A stretch of 64,000 nucleotides of DNA from Glebionis coronaria (taxonomy: Eukaryota; Streptophyta; Magnoliopsida; Asterales; Asteraceae): contig CM046882.1 in the NCBI GenBank assembly GCA_025667525.1, positions 26,067,394 through 26,131,393 on the forward strand, read 5' to 3'. Both the position numbers and the translations under genes were made by a program. Of the stretch, positions 46,538 through 56,830 are shown piece after piece; position 1 is the first letter of the stretch, and every line of letters begins with the position of its first letter. The notes beneath the pieces were generated by a model that did not search any database, was not told the DNA's origin, and saw only the letters and a program-made list of their open reading frames with translations.

Positions 46538-47327
46538 GTTGGTTGCTCTGAATCGTGGTTATAAATCGTTTTTTAAAAAGTTAGGGTTTTATTAATTTGG
46601 GGGTTTTGGTCTATATGTTTAGATCGTGACCTGAGTTTTATAAATCAACATTTTAATTGGTTAATCTGGTCTTCTTGGAAGATTAATTGATGTTTTATAA
46701 AATTAGGGTTTCAAATCGATTTGGGGTTTTTTGGTAATAATTGATTCTGATCTAATTGGAGACTTGTGGGATTGTATCTTGGGTTTAATTTTGGTTTTTT
46801 GTAAACTATATTGAAAAACCCTAAAATCTGAAATTAGGGTTTTTTTCAATCTTGGTAAGAAATTGTTATTTTTATAATTTGTGTTATCTAACTTACAGGT
46901 TTCTTGGTTTTTCCGCTGCGATTGTTGATAGATCATCTTGATCTATTGTGTTGTTGGGTGATTGGGTTCTCTGGATTGTCTTAATCCAGAGTTCTTGCTT
47001 GGTTTTGCTGCGCGTGCTACGTAACACCTCTCTCACTCTCTTATAGTTTTAGGTTTTTTGTTTTTTTAGAGGGGTTTTTAGGTGTCGTTGGGATTAGATA
47101 GCTACTGGTGTGTTGATTGATTGAGATTTGTTGTGGTAGTTGACTGTTACTTGTAGAGGAGATACAAGGAGTTGTTGTTTTATTATTTTGCTGTTTTTGT
47201 TTGTTTTTCAGACCACAATCAGGTCTCTGCTCTTGACCTACCACCTTGTGAGTGGTTTTGGAAGCATGAGAACTATTTTTTGGCTTGATTGTGTGTTCTT
47301 GTTGTTTAGTTTCTTGTTGCTTTTAAT
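46538..47327 (+). other. Copia-2 leader
   Basis: T-rich untranslated leader of about 790 bp. Several GGGTTT-containing direct repeats near 46570-46850; no coding signal. Confidence 0.5.
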
Positions 47328-50300
47328 ATGTCTGGTTCTGACACACCCAAGGATGATGGACCTAAGGGTAGTGGTGTTAAGAATGAGGCTGTTAAATTTG
47401 ACTTATATGATCCACTTTATTTGCATCCACAAGACATTGGATCTCAGTTACTTACCTTCAAACTTGAAGGAACTGAGAACTATAAGGTCTGGGCTGCAGC
47501 TGTTCAACTTGCTTTACAAACTAGAAATAAATTGGGTTTCATAAATGGAAAGTGTGTTCAAGATACTAGTGATGGTCCTGCTAGGTACCAATGGGATAGG
47601 TGTAATGCTGTGGTTCTTTCTTGGTTGCTTGGTTGTGTTTCACCAGACTTGTATAAAGGGCAATTTTTTTCAAAATATGCACAAGATGTTTGGGATGAGT
47701 TAGAAGAAACTTATAATAAACAAGATGGGTCTGTCATATACAATCTTCATCATAAAATATACACTTTAACACAGCCTGGTATGACCTTGTCTGAATATTA
47801 TCATGAATGTAATTCTTTGTGGAGACAATTTGATGCTTTAGTTGATTTACCTGAATGTACTTGTGATGGGTCAGAAGATCTTAAGGATCATAATCAACTT
47901 CTTAGGTTGATGCAGTTCCTGATGGGTCTTGATGATGACTTTAGTGTAGTTAGAAGTCAGATTTTAACATCAGATCCTATCCCTGATGTAAAGTCTGCTT
48001 TTGCTACTTTGTCTAGAGATGAGTCACAAAGGTCTAGTAAATCTAGTAAGTCTGGTCCTGCAGCTTTTGTTGCTAAGTTTGGTAACAATAAAAACAACAG
48101 TGGATGGAATTCTAATAGAAATAATAACAATTCTGGTGGGTCTAACAATGGTAATAGAAATAATAATTCTGGTGGGTCTATCAATGGTAATAATAACAAC
48201 TGGAATAATTCTAGTAGTGACAATACTAGAAGAAATGTCAGAAACAATAATCTTGTTTGCAAAAATTGTAATATGACTGGACATACTATTGAAAGGTGTT
48301 TTGAATTAATTGGGTATCCTGCTGGTTTTAAAAGGAATAATGTTAATAATGTTCAAGGATCTGATGTGAAAAAAGATGATCAGAGTAAGAGTAGTTCTCA
48401 TACTCTTACTCAAGATCAGTATGAGAGATTAATGTCTTTGTTAAGTGGTACAGGTAATGCTAGCAAGGTGTCTGCTAGTGTTGCAGGTATTTTTAAAATT
48501 AATAATTGGAAGATTAGTTTCTTTTCTTGTATATTTTTTAATTACAACACCAATATTAGTACATATAGTACATATATTAGTTGGATTGTGGACTCTGGAG
48601 CTAGCCAACATATTACATTTTCTGAAAAACATTTGTTTGATATTTTAGATGTGTCACAGTAAAACATAACTGTGGCTCATCCTAATGGAACTGTTGAACA
48701 TGTTAAAAAACTTGGAAGTTATAAAATAAATGATAATTTGATTGCTAAAGATGTGTTGTTAGTTCCAGGTTACAATGTGAGTCTTTTGTCTGTGCATAAG
48801 TTGTCAAAAGAAAACTCTGTCTTGGTTACTTTTGATGATTCTAAGTGTTTAATTCAGGATTCAACACAAAAGTCCCTGATGGGGACTGGTAGTCAAAAAG
48901 ATGGTGTTTATTATCTTGATGAAGGTAAGAATTTGTATAATAGCAAAGTTAAAAGTTGTAATGTGTCTAATTCATTGTGGCATAATAGACTTGGTCATCC
49001 TGGTGATCAAGTTCTTGTGGTCTTAAAAGATAAACTTGATGGGATTAAAAGTGTTAGTTCTGGTCCTTGTGAAGTTTGTCATAAAGCTAAACAGATAAGA
49101 GAGTCATTTAGTTTAAGTGAACATAAAAGTAATAAAGTTGGTGAGCTTGTTCATTTAGATGTGTGGGGACCTTATAAGGTTGTCAGTAAAGAAGGTTTTA
49201 GACACTTTCTTACTGTTGTTGATGATTTCTCAAGGGCTGTGTGGGTGTTTTTGATGAAAAATAAATCTGAAGTTTTTGATAATGTGAAAGAATTTACTGA
49301 GTTAATTAGAAATCAGTTTGATAAATGTGTTAAGATTTTTGGAAGTGATAATGGAACTGAGTTTGTAAATAAGAGATTTGAAAGTTTTGTTAAAGAAAAA
49401 GGAATTTTTCATCAAACAACATGTGCTTATACACCTCAACAGAATGGGATAGCTGAGAGAAAACATAGACATTTACTTAATACTGCTAGAGCCCTCATGT
49501 TTCAGGGGGGGTTACCTTTGAACATGTGGACTGAATCTATTCTAACTGCTACTTATTTGATTAACAGGTTACCATCTTCTGTGTTATCTGGTAGGAGTCC
49601 TTATGAGCTTGTGTATAATCTAAAACCTAAGTTCCTCCATTTAAGGGTGTTTGGCTGTTTGTGTTTTGTTAATATTTTAAATGAAAATGATAAGTTTGGC
49701 TCCAGGTCTGATAAATGTGTTTTAGCTGGTTATGCTTTTGATAAGAAAGGGTATAAAGTGTTTAATCTAGATAAAAAGAGATTTCAGTTTTCAAGAGATA
49801 TAAAGTTTTATGAGACTGTTTTTCCATTTAAAAATGAGTCTTTGACTAAAAATTTTGTGTTTAGTGAATCTGGAGTAAATTATTTAAACTTTTTTGACAG
49901 TCAAAGTCCTAATGAGCCCTATGATGAAGGGGGAGTTAGTGTAAGTGATAGTGTAAATAACACACCTAGAAAAGATACTCTTAGTCCTAATGACAACATT
50001 GTAGAAGATATAGTTAGAAACAAGAATGTTGTACATACTGAAGGAACAGATATGAAATCTAACTCAGATAGTACTTTTGCTTCTAATGAAAATTCTTCTA
50101 GTAGGAGGGTCAATGAAGGAAGTGAGTGTGCAACAGAACCTAGTTGTTTTGAGGGTACACAGAGTACTTTAGATGATGAATCATATGATTCTGAGGGTGA
50201 AGGACTAGAGTCTTTTGGTAATATTTTTGGTTGGTCACCAGAACCAGTAGCTGAACATACTGTTAGGAGGACAAGTAGGAAGAGTAATTTTCCTAATAAT

Positions 50301-51966
50301 AAATATAAAGATTTTGTGTTGAACAAAGATGTTAAGTACAATATTAACAAGGTTGTAGGTTATACTAATTTGAGTTATGATAATTTTGTTTTTTCTACTA
50401 GTCTTAACAAAATTCATGAACCTACTTCATATAATGAAGCCATTCTTGATAATAGATGGGTTGATGCTATGAATCTTGAAATGGAAGCATTATATAGAAA
50501 CAATACTTGGGTTATTGTAGATTTACCTGAAGGGAGAAAAGCTATTGATTGTAAATGGGTTTGGAAAGTTAAATACAAATCTGATGGTAATGTTGAAAGA
50601 TTTAAAGCTACACTTGTAGCTAAAGGTTTTAACCAAAGAAAAGGCATAGATTATGAAGAAACTTTTTCACATGTGGTTAAAATAGTTACTGTCAGATGTG
50701 TGTTAAGTCTAGCTGTTTGTAATAACTGGTCTATTTTTCAGCTTGATGTGAATAATGCTTTCCTATATGGTGATCTAGAAGAGGATGTGTATATGAAAAT
50801 GCCAGAAGGATATTGTGATGAAAACAGTAACAAAGTATGCAAACTTGTTAAATCTTTATATGGACTAAAACAAGCCCCTAGAAAATGGAATGAAAAATTG
50901 GTTTCAGTTTTACTTGAACATGGGTTTGTTCAAAGTAAAAATGATTTCTCTTTGTTTGTTAAAAATCATAATGGGAAGATGCTTGTTCTTTTAGTCTATG
51001 TTGATGACATTATTGTTACTGGAAATTATTTAGATGAAGTCTATAATTTCAAGAAAAATTTTAAGCTCTAAATTTCTTATTAAGGATTTAGGTAAGCTGA
51101 AATATTTTCCAGGAATTGAAGTGGTTGATATTGAAAATGGCATTTGTCTTACTCAAAGGAAATATTGCACTGAATTATTAACTGAGTTTGGAATGCTAGG
51201 TTGCAAACCTTGTAGCACACCTATTGAAGTTAATCCTTCAGATAAAAAGCTTAATGCAAAATTTGGTGATGATGAGCCATTGAAAGAAATTTCTGTATAT
51301 CAAAAGTTGGTAGGCAAATTAATCTATCTTACTATGACTAGACCAGATGTGTCTTATGCTGTTCACTGTCTCAGTCAGGTTATGCATAAACCTATGAAGT
51401 CTCATCTAAGATTGGCATTTAGAGTGTTAAGGTACTTAAAAAATGAACCTGGGCTAGGCATAACATTCAAAAAGTGTGATAGTCAGAATTTAACTGTGTT
51501 TGTTGATTCTGACTGGGCTAAGTGCAAAGTTACTAGAAGGTCTTTAACTGGATTTTGTGTTTACTTGGGAACTAATCTAGTTTCATGGAAAAGTAAAAAA
51601 CAAAATGTGGTGTCAAGATCTTCTACTGAAGCTGAATATAGAGCCATGTGTAGTGTTTGTTGTGAGGCTATGTGGATTGCCAAAATTCTTACTGATCTGA
51701 ACAAGGAGGCTTTCTTGCCTATAGAGATGCATTGTGACAATAGTTCAGCTATTCAGATATCTAACAATCCTGTACATCATGAAAGAAGCAAACACTTTGA
51801 AATTGACATATACTTTTTAAGAGAAAAAATTTTAGCTGGGTTTATTAAACCTGTCAAGGTTAAATTTGAGGATAATACAGCTGATGTTTTTACTAAAGGA
51901 TTACTAATCACAGAACAAAAAAAGTTTTGTGCAAAGCTTGGTTTGCTTAATGTGTTTCAAGTGTAA
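47328..51966 (+). pseudogene. Copia-2 Gag-Pol, one stop and one frameshift
   Basis: ATG 47328 (MSGSDTPKDD). Order: Gag with an Asn/Ser/Gly-rich low-complexity stretch (about 48085-48245); zinc knuckle CKNCNMTGHTIERC near 48259-48300; protease WIVDSGASQH near 48579; TAA at 48660-48662; integrase with HNRLGHPG...CEVCHKAK, LDVWGP, FGSDNGTEF and NGIAERKHR; RT with DVNNAFLYG and VYVDDIIV near 50998; RNase H DSDWAKC and STEAEYRAM. A one-base frame change near 51060-51075 moves the RT/RNase H connection into the frame ending at 51966. All catalytic motifs look intact. With only two lesions it is close to functional coding. The lineage may be Ale/Retrofit-like, judged by the short LTR and wording. 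Confidence 0.93.
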
Positions 51967-51980
51967 AGCTTATGGGGGAG

Positions 51981-52354
51981 TGTTAAAGATAAGCTTTACT
52001 TAAGCTGTAGGGGTCAAAGTGTAAACTTCACCAAACTTGAAGGGGCTAAATGGACTAAAGGTCAAAGATAAGGACGGAAGAGCAAGATTGAAGAAATGAG
52101 ATATATAACTTATCTCACCTAACTTTGGCTATTCAGTTTTTCAGTTTCTGTGTGTGTAAAAAGTGTGTGATTCGTTTTGAGTGATCTTGATCTTGTTTGA
52201 TCAAAGTTTTATTGTTCTTTCTTTCTGATTGTAAAGATGGTGGCTATCTAAGCCTTTCATTGATATATACTCTAAAAGTGAGCCAAGGGGAGGTTGGTTG
52301 GGTTCACTTATACATCTGTGTTGTTGATTCTGGTTTGATTCATAAGTTTTTACA
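51981..52354 (+). repeat. Copia-2 3' LTR (374 bp)
   Basis: Same length as the 5' LTR with seven base changes. Polypurine tract at 51971-51980. Confidence 0.94.
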
Positions 52355-52551
52355 ACTATATAGCACATCCATTACAAATATAAGTCACAAGTTGACGACA
52401 AAAGTACAAGAAAAGCAAACAAGATTCACTTGATTTTGTTTAAGCTTTAAGTGTTACAACACTTTGAATGTTTTTCTGTAAGAAAATAAAAGTAAAATTT
52501 TAGGAGGTGAAGAGGGACCCCATTTTGTGTTTCAAGTAAATAAGTTGGTAA

Positions 52552-53500
52552 CTCCATTGAACATCTAACGTGTAATCAATACATACCGACTAATCTATTA
52601 AACATCTAACGTGTAACCAATACATACCATGACCTACCGACTCATCCATTGAACATGTAATGTGTAACCATGACCTACCGACTCATCCATTGAACATGTA
52701 ACGTGTAACCATAACCTACCGACTCATCTATTGAACATATAACGTGTAACCATAACCTACTGACTCGTCCATTGAATATATAACATGTAACCATAACCTA
52801 CCGACTCATCCATTAAACATGTAACGTGTAACCATAACCTACCGACTCATCCATTGAACATGTAACGTGTAATAATAACCTACCGACTCATCCATTGAAC
52901 ATGTAATGTGTAACCATAACCTATCAACTCATCCATTGAACATATAACGTGTAACCATAACCAACCGAATCATCCATTGAACATATAATGTGTAACCATA
53001 ACCTACCGACTCATCCATTGAACATGTAACGTGTAACGATAACCTACCGACTCATCCATTGAACATATAACGTGTAACCATAACCTACCGACTCATCCAT
53101 TGAACATGTAATGTGTAACCATAACCTACTGACTCATCTATTGAACATGTAACGTGTAACGATAACCTACCGACTCATTCGTTGAACATGTAACGTGTAA
53201 CCATAACCTATCGACTCATCCATTGAAAATATAACGTGTAACCAATACATATCGACTCGTCCATTGAACATATAACGTGTAACCAATGCATACAGACTCA
53301 TCCATTGAACACCTAACGTGTAACCAATACATACCGACTCATCCGTTGAACATATAACGTGTAACCAATGCATACCTACTTATCCATTTAACATATAACG
53401 TGTAACCATAACCTACCGACTCATCTATTTAACATCTAACGTGTAACCATAACCTATTGAATCATCCATTGAACATATAACGTGTAACCAATACATACCG
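52552..53500. repeat. 41-bp minisatellite, about 23 copies, in CACTA-2
   Basis: Unit CATCCATTGAACATGTAACG followed by TGTAACCATAACCTACCGACT; period 41 bp, with units near both edges more divergent. Same unit as 31107-31372 on the other strand. Confidence 0.9.
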
Positions 53501-53579
53501 GGAATACGTGGGACATGTTAACTAATCAGGATGAATGTTAAGTTATTGTGATTAATGTTAACTAATCGTGATTAACGTT

Positions 53580-53617
53580 GGCAGGAAAATGTTGGCGGGA
53601 AAAACTTGGCGGGAAAA
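53580..53617. promoter_or_regulatory. E2F-like sites in CACTA-2
   Basis: GGCGGGAAAA at 53594-53603 and 53608-53617 plus GGCAGGAAAA at 53580-53589, again spaced 14 bp and about 112-149 bp upstream of the GRF start. TATA-like ATAAAAGGA at 53646-53654. Confidence 0.65.
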
Positions 53618-53728
53618 TGTTAACCATTTCTCTCACTTTTTTACCATAAAAGGAAAACCACACACACTTCTTATCATTACAACCACCAGCAGATCACACA
53701 TACTTATCATCACAAACACATTGTTATT

Positions 53729-54127
53729 GTGAAGATATTGAAACATGAAGCTTTTCCGTGTAGGTGTGGACATGGAGATGTAGTTCTTCGAAAATCGTGG
53801 TAACATGATTCCCTTGGTAGACAGTCCTATGCTTGTCCACGTTCACAGGTGGAACATCCAGTTTCATATGGATGGGATTTTTTGTGGAAAGACAAACGAG
53901 TCAGACTATTTGTCAATTCTCTTGGAGCTTCAACGAGCTTTTCTCCTCCAATCTCTTCTTCGAGACATTCAACGAACTTTTCTCTTCCAAGCTCTTCTTC
54001 GAGACCTTCAAGGACTCCAATTTCTTCTCCAAGCTTTTCAATGTGTGCAAACTGTGTGCACTTGAATGGAAAGATACAGGTACTTGAGAGTACAGTTGAT
54101 TCAGCTGCTCTACTTCACGACCTTTAA
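53729..54127 (+). pseudogene. CACTA-2 GRF-type zinc-finger gene
   Basis: Same gene as 30538-30927. The start codon is GTG here (53729) where CACTA-1 has ATG. The frame runs 133 codons with TAA at 53801-53803. The finger keeps CRCG and SYACPRS, but the fourth Cys is Trp (SYGWDFLW); in CACTA-1 the same codon is TGA. The Ser/Pro repeats and zipper-like tail with CANC and VLESTVD follow, and an internal segment of about 11 residues present in CACTA-1 is missing before SAALLHDL. Sequence divergence from CACTA-1 is clear but the reading frame is retained through the low-complexity part, suggesting past constraint. Confidence 0.68.
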
Positions 54128-54711
54128 GATAACATGGGGAACATTAGTTTGAACTAGTTTGTGATGTGTTTTTTTCGTGTTTATGAGTCTAATATCGTTG
54201 TAATATCCATGTTTAATTAGGCGCGTCTTTAAGTGTTTGTGTCGAATAAAATTATGTTTAGGCGTGTCTGTCTCTAAGTCTCCCATGTATTTACACAAGG
54301 TGTTTTATGTAATATTTGAAATAAATAAATATTTGTTTTACAAATGTCTCATTTTTTATTATATAAACATCGCTAATATAAAATGATATCAGATCGATAG
54401 TTAAAATAATAATTATATATGGAATAAATAATTAAATAGTTTTTTATTAAATAATAATGATATCTTAAGTAAGTAAAAAACAAATAATAATTATATATTT
54501 TCACGAAATGTCTAATTTTTTATTATATAAATGTCACGAAAATAAAATGACATCGGATTGATAGTTAAAAGAACAATTATATATGGAATAAATAATTATA
54601 TAGTTTTTTATTAAATAATAATTATATCTTAAATAAGTAAAAAAACAAATAATAATTTTATAACTTTTCATAATAAGCAAAAAACAATTAATAATCTTTG
54701 ACAGGAAGTTT

Positions 54712-54733
54712 CCCCGGCGACATGTCGCCGGGG
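54712..54733. repeat. Subterminal palindrome of CACTA-2 with symmetric substitution
   Basis: Half-site CCCCGGCGACA plus its exact complement. Relative to the CACTA-1 site both halves carry the matching change, so the palindrome stays perfect. Degraded copies lie near 54815, 54895, 54985 and 55065-55110. Confidence 0.85.
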
Positions 54734-55147
54734 AAACATTAGTGATTTGGTGGGTAAAATCCCGCCATCGTTTTCTGCTAATATTTTCACGTTTTGTCGT
54801 CTAGCTAGTGTATCCCTGGAGACTTGTCGTCAGGGAAACTTTGCTAGGTTATAATCAAAGAAAGATTAAGTGTAGTTACGCGTGGTCGATGATTTCCCAG
54901 TGACATGTTGTCGGAGATAACTTGGAGGGAAAAAATCCCGCCTTTTCTTTTGGTAGATCATTTTGGTCAAAGCTGGACGATGATTCTCCAACGAAATGTC
55001 GCCAAGGATACCGTGGTCAAACTTTGACCAAAAAGTCTTTTTGATTTTTTGCCACGTCAGCAAAGTCGCCAGGGATTAGGGGTTTTCGTCGGCGATATTT
55101 TGTCGTCGAGGAAACACCGGTCACCTGATCCCACGATTCTTGTAGTG

Positions 55148-56202
55148 AAACCCAAATATAGAAGTTTAGTACATAAAATAGCAAAAATTAGTTTGATACA
55201 TATAAAAAGAAATTATGACAAGTATCCTACATTATCAAGTCATTAACCCTTTTTTTTAAAAAAAAATACCTTATGTTATATTTCTATTATTTCAAAAAAT
55301 TCATAACCTAAGGTTTAATTATTCAAATTTCTTTATTAATTCAAAACTTATAAATCATATAATATGAAATCAAATGAAAACTATATTTAAAAAAAAATGA
55401 AATAAAATGACAATATCATATTTTCAAAATTCAGGTTTTACAACAACAAAATTTAAAAAGTTATTTACGTAAATTAAGTAGGTTATAGAATTTAAAGCAA
55501 TTGACACAAAAGGTACTCAACTTAAGGTTTATTTCCAATCAAGATAGTTTACTTTTTTATTTATAAAAAAGTGCTCAAATCTACCATCACTACCACCACC
55601 ATGAAACACGATCCCCAAAGATACGACACTCATCAATGGGACGAATTGTATCCCGTGTCCTCTTTTTTTAATCATTTGCTCCACTTCTTTTCATACGAAT
55701 TGTGATATTTGAATTGATTTGTTTTTTTCTTTATTCCCGTATAATCTTTTTAAACAGTTTAACAATCATGTTGTATTCAATTTTTTTAATGTTTTCATTA
55801 TCGTAATGAGATAAATTAGACAAGAAGCACACTAAAACATGTTTCACCGCAGATATATGTCCGAAAAAAATTCTTTATCTATAATATATAACTACATTAT
55901 AAAGCATTTGGGCTCAATTTTCAGTCAATTTTACTTACTAATCATAGTAAGTTGTTGGTGTCTTTCTTATATTTTATATAATATGTCTTTTATAATAACC
56001 TTTTGTAACAAACTTTTGTAACAACTTATTAAAATAATATTTTTTATTTTAAATTGAAATACTTTTTTATTAATATATTATTTTCATAATCTAAGTTCAT
56101 CGTATTTTTTAAAAACGTGTTGCTCTTTAATTTAATATCAATTTCGATAAATTTTATTGATGGAGCTTTACTATTACTATTATTAATTACTATTACTTTT
56201 TG
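55148..56202. other. AT-rich non-coding DNA
   Basis: No coding signal. If the PPR-like exon at 61926 was once part of a gene, this would have been intron upstream of it before Copia-3 inserted. Confidence 0.4.
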
Positions 56203-56207
56203 GTTAT

Positions 56208-56802
56208 TTTAGTGTCATCGCATATATTTTGTGTAATTGTGATATACTTGAGATCAATGGCTTAATCAAGTATAGCATACAGGTGAGTGAGGAGAGTGCG
56301 GAGTGCACACTCGTTCTAGCTAACTTGATGCCGCCACGAACAAATGCGGGGGTCAGGGGGTCAAGGGGCAACGCCCGTTGAGGGGTCAAGGGGCATAGCT
56401 CCTTGCTGGGGCCTCGCTGACCTAGGGCCCTGAATTTTTGCATATTGTATTTACAGTTGCTATATGAAATTCAGTTTTTCCCTTTCCCAACAGACATAAT
56501 CTTTTGTGAAAAGTTATGTCCTTTCCCTGCAACAGTTATTAAACCAATTGTAATTGCCATTTGGTTTGGCTTATAGAAACAACAATATTGATCTCTTCCA
56601 GATAGAACAGACACAACGATTTTCTGTGTATTGCTTAGATCTCTCGTGCCTTAGAGACTAAGTGTGATTCTCTGTCTTATCCAATTGAGGATTTCGTGAT
56701 ACCCGTGGCATATAAGGTAAAAATACTTCAATCTGAAAGTGATCTCTACACGATTCAGAAAAATATCAGGATTGTTGATTATTACCACCCATAAAACTAA
56801 CA
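56208..56802 (+). repeat. Copia-3 5' LTR (595 bp)
   Basis: Ends ATAAAACTAACA. Differs from the right LTR by many substitutions and several short indels, for example near 56340-56440 (extra GGGGTCAAGGGGC-type repeats). Confidence 0.9.
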
Positions 56803-56818
56803 AAGATTGAAGTATTTT
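56720..56818 (+). promoter_or_regulatory. 15-bp complementary pair spanning the LTR end in Copia-3
   Basis: AAAATACTTCAATCT (56720-56734, in the LTR) is the exact reverse complement of AGATTGAAGTATTTT (56804-56818, just after the LTR, where a primer site belongs). The pair is bordered by GGTAAAA upstream and TTTTCAGG downstream, which also resemble intron ends. Confidence 0.6.
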
Positions 56819-56830
56819 CAGGTTTTAATC

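Larger units (their letters stand above)
46152..52354 (+). mobile_element. Copia-2: complete, young Ty1/copia element
   Basis: LTRs 46152-46525 and 51981-52354, each exactly 374 bp, duplication ACTAT at 46147-46151 and 52355-52359. Primer site TGGTATCAGAGC at 46526, immediately after the LTR. Polypurine tract TATGGGGGAG directly before the 3' LTR. I count 7 differences between LTRs (about 1.9%), making it the youngest element here by this measure. Confidence 0.95.
52552..55147 (-). mobile_element. CACTA-2: truncated CACTA, inverted relative to CACTA-1
   Basis: The right end reads CACTACAAGAATCGTGG on the minus strand from 55147, followed by CAGGTGACCGG as at the CACTA-1 left end. Going leftward it keeps CACTA-1 order: subterminal palindromes, diverged 100-bp units (54330-54640), GRF gene (plus strand), E2F-like sites, 41-bp minisatellite. 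Similarity then ends near 52552. The transposase exon and the other terminus are missing, so it is truncated and I cannot define a target duplication. Confidence 0.82.

Noticed and set aside
47957..48284. Leu- and Ile-rich frames on both strands
   Set aside because: They are shadows of the Asn/Ser/Gly-rich part of Copia-2 Gag.
52552..53500. 41-bp array as CRISPR
   Set aside because: The whole 41-bp unit repeats with no unique spacers, which makes it a minisatellite.
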